A stretch of DNA of 64,000 nt, taken from assembly GCF_017745275.1 (NCBI RefSeq), contig NZ_JAGHZS010000008.1, forward strand, positions 186,001 through 250,000, read 5' to 3'. Below are positions 42,823 to 52,435 of the stretch, in pieces (position 1 is the stretch's first letter; every line of letters starts with the position of its first letter). Source of the stretch: Chitinophaga sp. Lineage in GTDB: Bacteria > Bacteroidota > Bacteroidia > Chitinophagales > Chitinophagaceae. The notes below the pieces were generated by a model. That model searched no databases, was not told where the DNA came from, and worked only from the letters and a program-made list of their open reading frames with translations. The translations under genes and the position numbers were made by a program.

Positions 42823-43275
42823 TTACTTACTAAGCAGTTCTTTTACGAGCGCGGAAATAGCCTTTCCATCGGCTTTACCAGCCAGTTGTTTGGTGGCAAC
42901 GCCCATTACTTTCCCCATATCGGCGGCAGAACTGGCGCCAGTAGAAGCAATAATATCTGTAATGGCTGTACGTAATTCGCCTTCGCTCATTTGTTTGGGC
43001 AGGAAGCGCTCAATTACCACCAACTCCTCTTCTTCTTTTACAGCAAGGTCTTCACGGTTCTGGGTACGGAAAATTTCGAGGGAATCCTTTCTTTGCTTGG
43101 CCAGCTTCTGCAAAAGCTTTGCTTCGTCAGCAGCAGTCAGTTCTCCACTAGCTCCTTCCGCTGTTTTAGCTACTAAAATAGCAGCCTTGATAGCACGCAG
43201 CGCACGCAGATCAGCTTCTTTTTTACCCAGCATCGCAGCTTTAATCTCTGCGTTGATATTTAATTCTAATGACAT
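42823..43275 (-). CDS. yqeY: GatB/YqeY domain-containing protein
   Basis: 150 residues. EINAEIKAAMLGKKEADLRALRAIKAAI at the start and LPKQMSEGELRTAITDIIASTGASSAADMGKVMGVATKQLAGKADGKAISALVKELL at the end are the YqeY family pattern, homologous to the tail domain of GatB, which binds tRNA. The role is unproven; it may aid tRNA-dependent amidation. It lies 18 bp after gldC on the same strand, so the two are probably co-transcribed. Confidence 0.93.
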   Translation of the reverse strand: MSLELNINAEIKAAMLGKKEADLRALRAIKAAILVAKTAEGASGELTAADEAKLLQKLAKQRKDSLEIFRTQNREDLAVKEEEELVVIERFLPKQMSEGELRTAITDIIASTGASSAADMGKVMGVATKQLAGKADGKAISALVKELLSK

Positions 43276-43293
43276 ATGGTAAGGTTTAATGGA

Positions 43294-43641
43294 TTATTGT
43301 CCTTCAGCAGCCTGCTTATCCTGGAACTTCTTGAAGAAGTCTTTGGCAAAAGCCCGCATATCGTCTGCCTGATCTTTATAAGGAGTAGCCCTGGAATAGG
43401 TATCTGCCATGGTCATCATGGTCTGAAAGAAGAAATCCGCCATTTCATCTACCATCATATCCTTTGTCCACAAGTCAATGCGGAGAGCCGCCCTTTCAGC
43501 CGGATCCCAGAAAGATACGATCATCCCCTTGGCTTTGATCATTTTTCCATCTTTATTATCGGTAGCGCTCCATTCTATTGATTCGGGCACCTTCTGGTCG
43601 TCCAGTCCAACCTGGATCTTTATAGTAGATGTTGTACTCAT
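43294..43641 (-). CDS. gldC: Gliding motility protein GldC
   Basis: 115 residues. The conserved core reads IKIQVGLDDQKVPESIEWSATDN, LRIDLWTKDMMVDEMADFFFQTMMTMADTYSRAT and matches GldC, a small protein of the Bacteroidota gliding machinery that often pairs with GldB. Its exact role is unknown. No other gld gene is in the window. It is 18 bp upstream of yqeY on the same strand. Confidence 0.88.
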   Translation of the reverse strand: MSTTSTIKIQVGLDDQKVPESIEWSATDNKDGKMIKAKGMIVSFWDPAERAALRIDLWTKDMMVDEMADFFFQTMMTMADTYSRATPYKDQADDMRAFAKDFFKKFQDKQAAEGQ

Positions 43642-43702
43642 GTTTATCGATTAAAGCGCAAATTTAGCCATCATTTACTGATTTTCAGACGCCGGGCCGG
43701 AA

Positions 43703-44818
43703 TTATGCAGTCAAATGCTGCCACAACTGCTCCGCAGCACGCTCCCAGCTGGTAAATGGTTCACTGGGAGGAGCTTTTGTCAACAGCCTGGCCCGTAGTT
43801 GCTCATCTTTATATAAAAGACTCATTTTCTCAGACAGATCATCCAGGCTGGCAGGATCCACATACAACACGGTATCGCCTCCAGCCTCACGCGCAGCCAT
43901 GCTGTCCAGCGCTATCACCGGCACTTCACAGCGATGTGCGGCATAAATGGGGAGCGGTACCCCCTCAAACCTCGACGGATATACGAGCGCATAAGCGGCG
44001 CCTGTCAACCGGGCCAGCGTATCCTCATCCGGGGCTTCTACCATTATCACGTCCTGCCGGAACTTATAGCTTTGTAAGGCCGTCGCAATATCAGCGCCTG
44101 CCGCCGTAATACTACCGGCCAGCACCAGCTTGATATTGCTGCGCTGCCGTTTCTTCAATGCTGAAAAAGCTTTCAGCACCGGAACAATATTGTTGCGCGG
44201 ATGCAAACTGCCCGTTACCAGGAAATATTCCGCACCACTGGTAAATGCTTTCTTTACTGCTTCCCGCTGCTCCCACTCCAACGCTTTATACAACGGGCTT
44301 ATCCCTGTTTCCAACGTGGTCAGCTTCTCTTTCACAGCAGGCGCATAGCGTAATACTTCTTCCTTAGTGGTATCAGATAATACGGCTATTCTCCTGGCGG
44401 CAGCGAAATATTTAGCGGTATTCTTTTTCAGCGCCCGTTGCTGTGCACCGGACTGTAATCCTGCATCTTTTAAAAACGACAGATCCCTTACCAGCAAACC
44501 TGCAGGAATTTTACTGCGCAATGGCAACGCACCATCCAGCCCCAGGAACAGATCCGGACGAAAAGGTTTCATGGCCCGCACCAGCTGCCATTCCAGCCAC
44601 CAATACAAATGCCAAGGCTTATTGCCTTTCAGCGGCAACACCACCTTGGTCACATTAGCGGGGAAGCACAATCCGGGGGGTATCTCTCCATCAAAAAATA
44701 ACGTAAACTGATGGCCAGGCTGTTGCCGGCACATCGCCAATATTATCTCCGTAGCCACCCTCCCGGTATCGGCAGGCATATCCTGTCGTAAACAAGCGGC
44801 ATTAACAGCAATTTGCAT
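43703..44818 (-). CDS. Glycosyltransferase family 1 (GT-B) protein
   Basis: 371 residues from the ATG at 44818 (MQIAVNAACLRQDM); upstream extension is unlikely. The C-terminal half has the GT4-type donor-site pattern: VTGSLHPRNNIVPVLKAF, LVLAGSITAAG, VEAPDEDTLARLTGAAYALVYPSRFEGVPLPIYAAHRCEVPVIALDSMAAREAGGD. The E-x7-E signature is well formed in the region after SRFEG. It probably makes a cell-surface glycan. It lies next to a lipoprotein gene, 66 bp apart, on the same strand. Confidence 0.85.
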   Translation of the reverse strand: MQIAVNAACLRQDMPADTGRVATEIILAMCRQQPGHQFTLFFDGEIPPGLCFPANVTKVVLPLKGNKPWHLYWWLEWQLVRAMKPFRPDLFLGLDGALPLRSKIPAGLLVRDLSFLKDAGLQSGAQQRALKKNTAKYFAAARRIAVLSDTTKEEVLRYAPAVKEKLTTLETGISPLYKALEWEQREAVKKAFTSGAEYFLVTGSLHPRNNIVPVLKAFSALKKRQRSNIKLVLAGSITAAGADIATALQSYKFRQDVIMVEAPDEDTLARLTGAAYALVYPSRFEGVPLPIYAAHRCEVPVIALDSMAAREAGGDTVLYVDPASLDDLSEKMSLLYKDEQLRARLLTKAPPSEPFTSWERAAEQLWQHLTA

Positions 44819-44884
44819 AAACGATTCCTTTGTCTGCGAGCTTGCAAACCTACACAATTTTAGATTCGGGAGACTGATGGATTT

Positions 44885-45319
44885 TTATTCGGCCGACTTG
44901 TTGGTCAGGTAAAACACCTGGGGAGTAGTTACGTTGGCTGTATTACCCAAAGAGGCCAGCGTAACCGTTACAGTGTATGTTTTCAGCGGCTTCAGGTGCT
45001 TCAGTGTAATAATAAATGGTGAAGTTTTTACATCCGCCACCGCATCCTGGTTCAACGGGATATTGCCCGTTTCTGTTACCACGTTCAAGGTAACTTTCAC
45101 TCCTTTCTCCGGTATTTTGGAGGTAATATTCACCTTTAAGGCATAAGTACTGTCCTGCGCCATGTTGTACTTACTTACCTGGATCTCAGGCAGCTCAAAT
45201 GCCAGTGTTTCCTCCTGCGTAGCAGGTGCAGGATCACTGCCTTTATTCTTTTTCTTACAAGAAGAAAAACTAACCAGGACAATAGCAAAAAATGCAGGGA
45301 GAAAGGTTTTCAATAACAT
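44885..45319 (-). CDS. Lipoprotein of unknown function
   Basis: 144 residues. A lipobox LVSFSSC places the modified Cys at residue 21, followed by KKKNKGSDPAPATQEE. The mature part (ILEVSYNM pattern, then VKVTLNVVTETGNIPLNQDAVADVKTSPFIITLKHL) looks like an Ig-like or fibronectin-type beta sandwich. The Lys right after Cys is common for lipoproteins here; the final membrane location cannot be judged. Family unknown. Confidence 0.65.
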   Translation of the reverse strand: MLLKTFLPAFFAIVLVSFSSCKKKNKGSDPAPATQEETLAFELPEIQVSKYNMAQDSTYALKVNITSKIPEKGVKVTLNVVTETGNIPLNQDAVADVKTSPFIITLKHLKPLKTYTVTVTLASLGNTANVTTPQVFYLTNKSAE

Positions 45320-45368
45320 TTTTTCAAGTGTATATGGGAGATGAAATTAGCTTTTTTTTATATGCAAA

Positions 45369-46541
45369 TCAAATTTTACTTCGTACATCCAGGGCATCCC
45401 GGAGGCCATTGCCTAATAAATTGAAAGCCAATACCAACAACATAATAGCAATTCCCGGCGCCAGCGCCAGCAACGGATTATGCGTGATAATGAAGTTATA
45501 ATTTTCCTTGATCATCAGTCCCCACGAAGGCTGCGGCGGTTGTACCCCTACCCCCAGGAAACTCAATCCCGCCTCTACTACAATGGCAGTAGCGAAATTC
45601 CCCGCTGCCACCACCATCACCGGCCCCATGATGTTGGGCAAAATATGTTTCGTGATAATCCGGAAATGCGTGTATCCCAATGCCCGCGCTGCTTCTACAA
45701 ATTCCAGCTCCCGGATAGCCAATACCTGCCCCCGGATAATACGCGCTACACCCACCCACATTGTTAAGCCCACCGCAATAAATACCTGCCAGAAACCCTT
45801 ACCCAGTGCCAGGGTCAGTGCAAACACCAGCAGTAGCGTAGGCATAGACCATACTACATTCACCAGCCACATTACTATATCATCGGTACGCCCCTTGAAA
45901 TAGCCGGCCACCGCCCCCAGCAATACGCCGATGCTCAACGAAATAATTACAGCAATGCAGCCCACGCCTAAACTTACCCGTGTACCAATAATTAAACGAC
46001 TTAAAATATCCCGGCCAAACTTATCGGTACCTAACCAATAGGTTCGATGTAACAGTCGCTCCCTTTGAATAAGCGCCTGTAGCTGCCCATCAGGGATGCG
46101 CTCAGCCGGCACCATCCCTTTTCCATACCAGATATCTGTTAGCGGATAAACTTCCTCCCGGCTTGTAGATTCATCTACATAACGTTGTACCACCAATACA
46201 CTGTCTCTGAACTGCCAGGAACGTATAGGGATCCACGTTTGAACCGGCTTTTGCCCGGATAACACCCTTTCATAAACAGGGGCCGACTTTACAGTCAGTT
46301 CCTTTCGTATAGCCAGCATCGTGATATTAAACCCGGGATGTTGTCCTTCTATTTCCAATACCATCCTGTTGGCATCCGGCGTATTGTCCGGCGCAATCAG
46401 ATAAGCCGTGGCGCTGATAAATACCGATAGCACAATGACCAGCAAACCAGCCACTGCGCCCTTATTACGGCGTAATCGTTTCCAGGAAGATTGCATATCT
46501 GACAAAGGAGGCGTATTTAATTTACCTGGCGGCCTTTCCAT
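45369..46541 (-). CDS. ABC transporter permease, OppC/DppC type
   Basis: 390 residues. A cytoplasmic N-terminus (SSWKRLRRNKGAVAG) is followed by a membrane helix, a periplasmic insert of about 130 residues, and then five helices with the BPD signature EAARALGYTHFRIITKHILPNIM. The fold is that of the second permease of peptide importers. An ATG at 46496 (MQSSWKRL) is an alternative start; the ATG at 46541 overlaps the glycosyltransferase by 25 bp. No OppB, ATPase or binding protein is nearby, so the other subunits must be encoded elsewhere. Confidence 0.88.
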   Translation of the reverse strand: MERPPGKLNTPPLSDMQSSWKRLRRNKGAVAGLLVIVLSVFISATAYLIAPDNTPDANRMVLEIEGQHPGFNITMLAIRKELTVKSAPVYERVLSGQKPVQTWIPIRSWQFRDSVLVVQRYVDESTSREEVYPLTDIWYGKGMVPAERIPDGQLQALIQRERLLHRTYWLGTDKFGRDILSRLIIGTRVSLGVGCIAVIISLSIGVLLGAVAGYFKGRTDDIVMWLVNVVWSMPTLLLVFALTLALGKGFWQVFIAVGLTMWVGVARIIRGQVLAIRELEFVEAARALGYTHFRIITKHILPNIMGPVMVVAAGNFATAIVVEAGLSFLGVGVQPPQPSWGLMIKENYNFIITHNPLLALAPGIAIMLLVLAFNLLGNGLRDALDVRSKI

Positions 46542-47659
46542 TGGTAACTACCAAACTTACCCAGCCAGCCTGCAATTACAATATAAGGAATATGAAATAT
46601 CTGCCCCGGAATAAACCACAGCAGCAACTCTGTTTTATTAAAAAAACGCGCTACCGGCAGCAGGAAGTAGAGCTCCAGCGTTACCTTAAACAACATAATG
46701 ATCAGGAACCAGGGCCACCATACCGGCAGAAAAAGCGCCATCACCGCCATGGCTAACAGGCCTACATTGAAGAGATATACCAACAGCAATACCCAGGTAA
46801 GTCGCTTATCTTCATACTTATCAGCCTTGGATGACCAGCGGATACGCTGGTTCATGAAGTCTTTCAGCGTATCAACCGCCAATGTACGTACAATAGCCTC
46901 TTCACATTTCAGGTACATCACCCCTTCCGGATAGGCACTGTAAATTTTATACATCAGCAACATATCATCTCCTGAGGCGATATTATCGATACCATTAAAG
47001 CCACCTACTTCGTAAAAGGCTTTTTTCTCATAGGCGAGGTTGGCACCATTACACATGGTACCGGAAGCCAGGGCAGCCGCTGCGCCCGTAATGCCCTGCA
47101 TGGTCATAAAGTCGAGCGATTGCAGTCTTTTAAAGAAGTTATGCTCTTTATAGAAGCTGACCGGAGCGGCAATGAATTTCGGTTGATGATGCTCATAGTA
47201 TTGTACCATGATTTCGATCCAGCGCGGCCCCATCACACAATCAGCGTCTGTGGTAACAATCAGGTCACCGCTGGCTTTAGAGATCGCTATTTCAATCGCC
47301 TTTTTCTTGTAGGAATTCAGCCGTTCGGTTTTATCAAGATGCTGGCTCAGTTCCAGCAGGTGTATATTATCAGCCGGATAATCCCGGATCACTGCAGCGG
47401 TATCATCTGTAGAAAAATCATCGATGATAATTACTTCCAGTAAACGGGGATCGTAGGTTTGCCGGTGCAATGCTTCCAGCAACGGGGGAAGATTAACAGC
47501 TTCATTTCTGGCAGGTATAATGACGGTTACCTTGGTACGCCCGGTGGCATGCACTTCAGGTCCAAATTTTCTCAGCCGTTTCCAGCCCAGGCTGTACCAG
47601 AGCATCAGTATACCATACCCCAGTGCTAATCCAATTACTATGATTACAAAAATGTACAT
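46517..47659 (-). CDS. Family 2 glycosyltransferase, membrane-bound
   Basis: 380 residues. An N-terminal helix (YIFVIIVIGLALGYGILMLWYSLG) precedes a GT2 domain with VTVIIPARNEAVNLPPLLEAL, the DxD in VTTDADCVMGP and the QRIRWSSK motif of processive synthases; three C-terminal helices follow. It would extend a polysaccharide or modify a lipid at the inner membrane. It sits between an alpha/beta hydrolase and OppC on the minus strand, with a 25-bp overlap with the latter. Confidence 0.88.
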   Translation of the reverse strand: MYIFVIIVIGLALGYGILMLWYSLGWKRLRKFGPEVHATGRTKVTVIIPARNEAVNLPPLLEALHRQTYDPRLLEVIIIDDFSTDDTAAVIRDYPADNIHLLELSQHLDKTERLNSYKKKAIEIAISKASGDLIVTTDADCVMGPRWIEIMVQYYEHHQPKFIAAPVSFYKEHNFFKRLQSLDFMTMQGITGAAAALASGTMCNGANLAYEKKAFYEVGGFNGIDNIASGDDMLLMYKIYSAYPEGVMYLKCEEAIVRTLAVDTLKDFMNQRIRWSSKADKYEDKRLTWVLLLVYLFNVGLLAMAVMALFLPVWWPWFLIIMLFKVTLELYFLLPVARFFNKTELLLWFIPGQIFHIPYIVIAGWLGKFGSYQWKGRQVN

Positions 47660-47665
47660 CCGGTT

Positions 47666-48466
47666 TTAAAGGTTTGTTTTGATGATGAGCCCCAACTGCG
47701 ACGATATCAGCTGATGCCCTTTTTCCAGTATCAATGTTTTGCAGGGAAAAGATCCATCCACAAAACGGGTCCCTAACACCGGGGGAATTACACGATCATA
47801 TTTCCCAAAGATCAGGAGGGTTAAAACGTTATAATGAGCTAATAATTGTTTGCAACGTTTTTTATCCGGCATCATATGCCGCAGGTTGGTCCATATGTTA
47901 TAGACCATGGCCCGCTTTTCCGGGTTATTCATCCTGTGCAACGCAAATTTATAAACGCTCTGATTCAGCAACCCTACTTTGCGCCAGGTATTTAACAGGG
48001 CGAAAAATAGTTGGGGATGGAGGGTATTATACTTGAAGATTTTATTTCCCAAGGTGGTTTGTGTAACAAACATATGCCAGGGGTTATTCTTCAGCCCATC
48101 GGCTGCTGCCAGGATGAGATGATCTATGCGATCCGCCATTTTTTCCACCACACATAACGACAAACGCCCACCCATGCTATAGCCCATTAAAGAAAATCTT
48201 TCTTTCCCCTGCTGCTGCAGCACCATTTGAATCAGGGCTACCAGGTCTTCTTTTTCAAATACCCGGTTTTCTTCCCACCGGGTACCGCCATGCAGTGGCA
48301 TATCCAATGCTACAATGGTAAAGGTGTCTCCCAGTGTAGCCATCAGCGGATGAAAATGCGCTGCGCTTTCACCAAAGCCGTGCAAACAAATCAGCAGTTG
48401 GCTGCCTGCACCTTCACAGGTACCGTGAAAACGGCTTTTCAGATATGACAGATAGAAATCGGGCAT
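47666..48466 (-). CDS. Alpha/beta hydrolase
   Basis: 266 residues. Motifs: LLICLHGFGESAAHFHPL, VALDMPLHGGTRW, the nucleophile elbow GYSMGGRL, an Asp near LLIFGKYDRVIPP and the terminal His in ILEKGHQLISS. Catalytic triad complete. It ends 6 bp before the GT2 gene and may be co-transcribed with it. It starts in a divergent position to the acyl-CoA dehydrogenase, with a large inverted repeat between. Confidence 0.85.
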   Translation of the reverse strand: MPDFYLSYLKSRFHGTCEGAGSQLLICLHGFGESAAHFHPLMATLGDTFTIVALDMPLHGGTRWEENRVFEKEDLVALIQMVLQQQGKERFSLMGYSMGGRLSLCVVEKMADRIDHLILAAADGLKNNPWHMFVTQTTLGNKIFKYNTLHPQLFFALLNTWRKVGLLNQSVYKFALHRMNNPEKRAMVYNIWTNLRHMMPDKKRCKQLLAHYNVLTLLIFGKYDRVIPPVLGTRFVDGSFPCKTLILEKGHQLISSQLGLIIKTNL

Positions 48467-48511
48467 AAAGGGGGCAATGATAATGAATTATGTGCAAAGG
48501 TCCGAGTTTTT

Positions 48512-48680
48512 GTCTTTCCCGGGATTATACTGATTTTGATGATTTGAGAGAATGATTTAAAAAGATGTTGGAAGATAACCGCAGTATATCTGCAACGATC
48601 TTTTAAAATCTTTCAAATCATACCGCTAAATCTTAAAGAAATCCCAAAATCATCAAAATCAGTATAATCCCGGGAAAGAC
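48512..48680. repeat. ATTATACTGATT-type inverted repeat, divergent promoter region
   Basis: Perfect 34-bp arms (48512-48545 and 48647-48680) with core GGGATTATACTGATTTTG enclose about 100 bp that also contain partial inner repeats (AGATGTT..GATAACCGCAG / CTGCAACGATCTTT). Unlike most others it lies between divergent genes, so it cannot be a simple terminator. A second member is at 52457-52592. Confidence 0.8.
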
Positions 48681-48736
48681 AAATTCGTGTATCTGCTTTT
48701 TTCAGTAAATTACAGAACTACCAAAAATTCAGTAAC

Positions 48737-50530
48737 ATGGACGCAACAGTTGAAAATAAAACTGCGCTGAAGGGCGCAGAATTCCTGGTAAAGGAAAGTG
48801 CTCCTGAGGAAGTGTTTACCCCCGAAGACTTTTCGGAAGAGCAACTGATGATTAAAGACATGGCAGATCAATTCATCAGTAAAGAAGTAACGCCGATTGT
48901 AGAAAGACTTGACAAGCAGGAAGAAGGACTGATGCAGGCGCTTTTAGAGAAAGCGGGTGAGCAGGGATTGTTGGGCGCATCGTTTCCGGAAGAATATGGA
49001 GGACTGGGAAAAGACTTTGTAACAGCTACTATTATCAACGAAGGCCTGGGCGCAGGTCACTCTTTTTCTGTGGCCATGGCAGCACATACCGGTATCGGTT
49101 CCCTGCCCATTCTCTACTTTGGTACGGAAGAACAAAAACAAAAATATATTCCTAAACTGGCTACCGGTGAAATGAAAGGCGCTTATGCCCTCACAGAGCC
49201 CGACTCCGGTTCTGATGCACTGGGTGCCAAAACCACCGCCAAGCTCACGGAAGATGGTAAACACTACATCCTGAATGGTCAGAAAAGCTGGATTACCAAT
49301 TCCGGTTTTGCTGATGTATTTACCGTGTTTGCCAAAATCGACGGCGATAAATTCACCGCATTCATTGTAGAAAAAGGTACTCCCGGATTTACCCTGGGCG
49401 CGGAAGAACATAAAATGGGTATCAAAGGCTCCTCTACCCGCCAGATCTATTTCCAGGATGCTAAAATCCCTGCGGAAAATGTATTGGGCGTAATTGGTAA
49501 AGGCCACCTGATCGCCTTCAACATCCTGAACATTGGCCGCCTGAAACTTTGTGCTGCTGCACTGGGCGCTGCCAAGAAATGTATCAACACCTCCGTACAA
49601 TACGCTAATACCCGTACGCAGTTTAAACAACCGATCGCCAACTTCGGCGCTATCAAACATAAACTGGCGGAAATGGCCATCCGTACCTGGACCGCTGAAT
49701 CAGCACTGTTCCGCACGGCCCAACTGATAGACGACAAAGAAAGAGAATTACTCGCCGCCGGCAAACCATTCAACGAAGCCCTGTTGGGTGCCGCTGAAGA
49801 ATATGCCGTAGAATGCGCCATCCTGAAAGTAAACGGCTCTGAAGTGCTGGACTTTGTAGTGGATGAAGGTGTACAAATTCACGGTGGTAACGGTTTCAGC
49901 GACGAATACATCATCTCCAAAGCTTACCGCGATTCCCGTATCAACCGCATCTTTGAAGGTACCAACGAAATTAACCGTTTGCTGACCCTGGACATGACAC
50001 TGAAACGTGCCATGAAAGGTAAGCTGGACCTGATGACACCGGCCATGAACGTAATGAAGGAGCTGATGAGTATTCCAGACTTTGGCAACGATGATGAAAC
50101 ACCGTTTGCTGAAGAGAAAAAGCTGATCGCCAATTTCAAAAAAGCCATCCTGATGGCTGCCGGCGCCGCTGCACAGAAACTGATGATGAAACTGGAAAGT
50201 GAACAGGAAATCCTTATGGACATTGCCGATATGGCCATCGAAACATTTGTGGCAGAAAGTGCCCTCCTGCGTTTGATCAAACTGACCAAAGCCAAAGGAG
50301 AAAGCGCCGCTTCCTTCCAGGCTGATATTGTACGCACCTTTATCTACGATGCAGCCGACCGTATCAATAAATCTGGTAAAGATGCCATCAATGCTTTTGC
50401 CGAAGGTGATGAACAACGTATGATGCTGTTAGGCCTCAAACGCTTTACCAAAGCAGCTTCCTTTAATGCAAAAGAAGCCCGCAGAAGAATTGCAGATAAA
50501 CTGATTGCAGATAATAAATACAGCTTCTAG
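48737..50530 (+). CDS. Acyl-CoA dehydrogenase (VLCAD-like, with C-terminal extension)
   Basis: 597 residues. The N-terminal helical, middle beta and C-terminal helical parts of acyl-CoA dehydrogenases are present: YALTEPDSGSDALGAKTTA, ILNGQKSWITNSGFADVF, YANTRTQFKQPIANFGAIKHKLAEMAIR and VDEGVQIHGGNGFSDEYIISKAYRDSRINRIFEGTNEINRLL, where the Glu of FEGTNEI is the catalytic base position of the long-chain type. About 180 extra residues at the C-terminus match very-long-chain enzymes. It oxidises fatty acyl-CoA and passes electrons to ETF; no etf genes are near. The stop TAG lies in the following TAGC repeat. Confidence 0.93.
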   Translation: MDATVENKTALKGAEFLVKESAPEEVFTPEDFSEEQLMIKDMADQFISKEVTPIVERLDKQEEGLMQALLEKAGEQGLLGASFPEEYGGLGKDFVTATIINEGLGAGHSFSVAMAAHTGIGSLPILYFGTEEQKQKYIPKLATGEMKGAYALTEPDSGSDALGAKTTAKLTEDGKHYILNGQKSWITNSGFADVFTVFAKIDGDKFTAFIVEKGTPGFTLGAEEHKMGIKGSSTRQIYFQDAKIPAENVLGVIGKGHLIAFNILNIGRLKLCAAALGAAKKCINTSVQYANTRTQFKQPIANFGAIKHKLAEMAIRTWTAESALFRTAQLIDDKERELLAAGKPFNEALLGAAEEYAVECAILKVNGSEVLDFVVDEGVQIHGGNGFSDEYIISKAYRDSRINRIFEGTNEINRLLTLDMTLKRAMKGKLDLMTPAMNVMKELMSIPDFGNDDETPFAEEKKLIANFKKAILMAAGAAAQKLMMKLESEQEILMDIADMAIETFVAESALLRLIKLTKAKGESAASFQADIVRTFIYDAADRINKSGKDAINAFAEGDEQRMMLLGLKRFTKAASFNAKEARRRIADKLIADNKYSF

Positions 50531-50627
50531 CTGTTAGCCATTAGCTTTTAGCAAAATGCAGCGAAGACCATTATGTATTCATCTTCGCTGCATTTTGCTA
50601 AAAGCTAAAAGCTAGTGGCTAAAAGCT
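50528..50627. repeat. TAGC-type intergenic inverted repeat after the acyl-CoA dehydrogenase
   Basis: TAGCTGTTAGCCATTAGCTTTTAGC then AAAATGCAGCGAAGA on the left, with the matching TCTTCGCTGCATTTTGCTAAAAGC on the right. The TAG that ends the acyl-CoA dehydrogenase is the first TAG of the arm. The copy at 60811 shares the core AAAATGCAGCG. Confidence 0.85.
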
Positions 50628-50692
50628 TTCTTCTCCTATTCCCCTCACCTGCTTATCTTTACACCCTTTCAAGATATTGATGACAGGTTATT

Positions 50693-52435
50693 ATGGTTTC
50701 AGTGAAGCGTTTCCTACAGATTGTTGTTGTACTTTGTATCCCCTTTATAGCGCATAGCCAGGCAACTCTCCGCCTTAGCCAGCCTTCCCGGGATCAGATC
50801 AATGTAAGTAATTCCAAACAGTTTATTGCGGGCCGCACTTGTGTGGGTTGCCTGGTTCGTATTAATGACGATACCGTACATGTGTATTCCACCGGCACCT
50901 TCGCTGCAAAATATGACCTACCCACCGGTAGAAGCAGTTTTGCCGTACGGGTAGATGCACCTAACGGAGAAACCTACACGAGAAATCTTACCTTTTATTA
51001 TAACCCGCCACCAACGCCCACTGCTACCAGCGTTTTTCGTATAGACTATATAGAGATATCACCCGGTGGTAATGTTCAACTCTCCGAAGGGGACACCCTT
51101 CGCATTAAAATGAAGGGGTATCCAGGACAGGAAGCCAGCTGGTTCAACAATGTACCACTGCGTGAACTACCTACCTCTCAAACTGGCGGTGTACGGGGTG
51201 TGTACAGTGGCAGCTATATTATTCAACCCTCCGACTCTCTGCTGAATGGAAAAATCATGGTTAAACTGCGTAATCGCGATGGAGAAACAGCTGTATTAGG
51301 TAGTCCTTACCGCTATAGCGTAATGCACAATGAAATACCTTTCACCGGCCGCACCATCGATAACATGACCTATCTAACCGCCAGCCCCAGCGGCGATCGC
51401 CTGGGCCCGGATAAGATCGGCTACCTGGATAAAGATGTGTTATTACATATAATAGGGAGACAGAATGACTACTATAAAGTAAGGCTCTCTTCAAAAACTA
51501 CTGCCTATATTCCAGAGGCCCTGGTTGACACAGAAATTCCACAGGAAGAGCTACCTGTAAGCATTGCAGACGATGCCAGGATATGGGGAGATGACCGCTA
51601 CGACTATGTTTCCGTAGCCCTGTCGGATAAGCTGCCTTATACTTCTACACAACTTGTTTCCTCCAAAAAAATCATTTTAGATATACACGGCGCCTATGCT
51701 GAAAAAGGGCTCAGCACGGTGCTGCAAAACACCAGAGAAATTACATCTATTGCCTGGGGGCAACCTACGCCGGATGTGTGTCGCCTGGTGATTTCTTTGC
51801 AACATGCGCCCTGGGGCTACCAGGTATACTATGACAACAACCGTATAACGGTGAAGGTTAAACGTGTACCTGAAAAACTATCTCTGAAAGATATCGTGAT
51901 CGGCATTGATCCCGGCCATGGTGGCAGCAATCCAGGCGCTACCGGTCTTACCGGCGCAGTGGAAAAAAACCTGACGCTCACGCTGGCGCTACAGTTGAAA
52001 ACCTTACTGGAAAAAGAGGGAGGCACCGTGATCATGTCGCGCACTACGGAGAAGTTTGTACCAAATGAAGATCGCCTGTCTTTCTTCCGCCGTGCCAACC
52101 CTGACCTGCTGCTCAGTATCCACCTGAATTCATCCGTCAACCCGGTAGAGGTATATGGTACCGCTACTTATTACAAGCATCCTTTCTGTGAGCCACTTAA
52201 CGCCGCTATTCACGAACGATTGCTACAAACCGGACTGCGTGATTTCGGGAATAATCCAGACTTCAACTTTATCCTGAACAACCCCACAGAGTTCCCGGAT
52301 GCCCTGATAGAAACCCTGTTTCTCAGCAATCCTGGTGATGAGGAAAAGATATTACAGCCCGCCTTTCAACAGCTCATGGTAGAGAAGATCGTGGAAGGGG
52401 TGAAAGATTATCTCAAACAAGCAACAGTGCGATAA
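50693..52435 (+). CDS. N-acetylmuramoyl-L-alanine amidase (Amidase_3), exported
   Basis: 580 residues with a signal peptide (VSVKRFLQIVVVLCIPFIAHS). About 370 residues of unknown, probably AMIN/SH3-like domains, precede the Zn-dependent amidase: DPGHGGSNPGATG (His), AVEKNLTLTLALQL (Glu), LLSIHLNSS (His) and ETLFLSNPGDEEKI (catalytic Glu). It cleaves the amide bond between MurNAc and L-Ala in peptidoglycan during growth or division. It is an orphan plus-strand gene after the acyl-CoA dehydrogenase. Confidence 0.92.
   Translation: MVSVKRFLQIVVVLCIPFIAHSQATLRLSQPSRDQINVSNSKQFIAGRTCVGCLVRINDDTVHVYSTGTFAAKYDLPTGRSSFAVRVDAPNGETYTRNLTFYYNPPPTPTATSVFRIDYIEISPGGNVQLSEGDTLRIKMKGYPGQEASWFNNVPLRELPTSQTGGVRGVYSGSYIIQPSDSLLNGKIMVKLRNRDGETAVLGSPYRYSVMHNEIPFTGRTIDNMTYLTASPSGDRLGPDKIGYLDKDVLLHIIGRQNDYYKVRLSSKTTAYIPEALVDTEIPQEELPVSIADDARIWGDDRYDYVSVALSDKLPYTSTQLVSSKKIILDIHGAYAEKGLSTVLQNTREITSIAWGQPTPDVCRLVISLQHAPWGYQVYYDNNRITVKVKRVPEKLSLKDIVIGIDPGHGGSNPGATGLTGAVEKNLTLTLALQLKTLLEKEGGTVIMSRTTEKFVPNEDRLSFFRRANPDLLLSIHLNSSVNPVEVYGTATYYKHPFCEPLNAAIHERLLQTGLRDFGNNPDFNFILNNPTEFPDALIETLFLSNPGDEEKILQPAFQQLMVEKIVEGVKDYLKQATVR

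Noticed and set aside
48944..49660. Long minus-strand ORFs opposite the acyl-CoA dehydrogenase
   Set aside because: They are antisense to a gene with complete family motifs; the open frames result from its codon bias.
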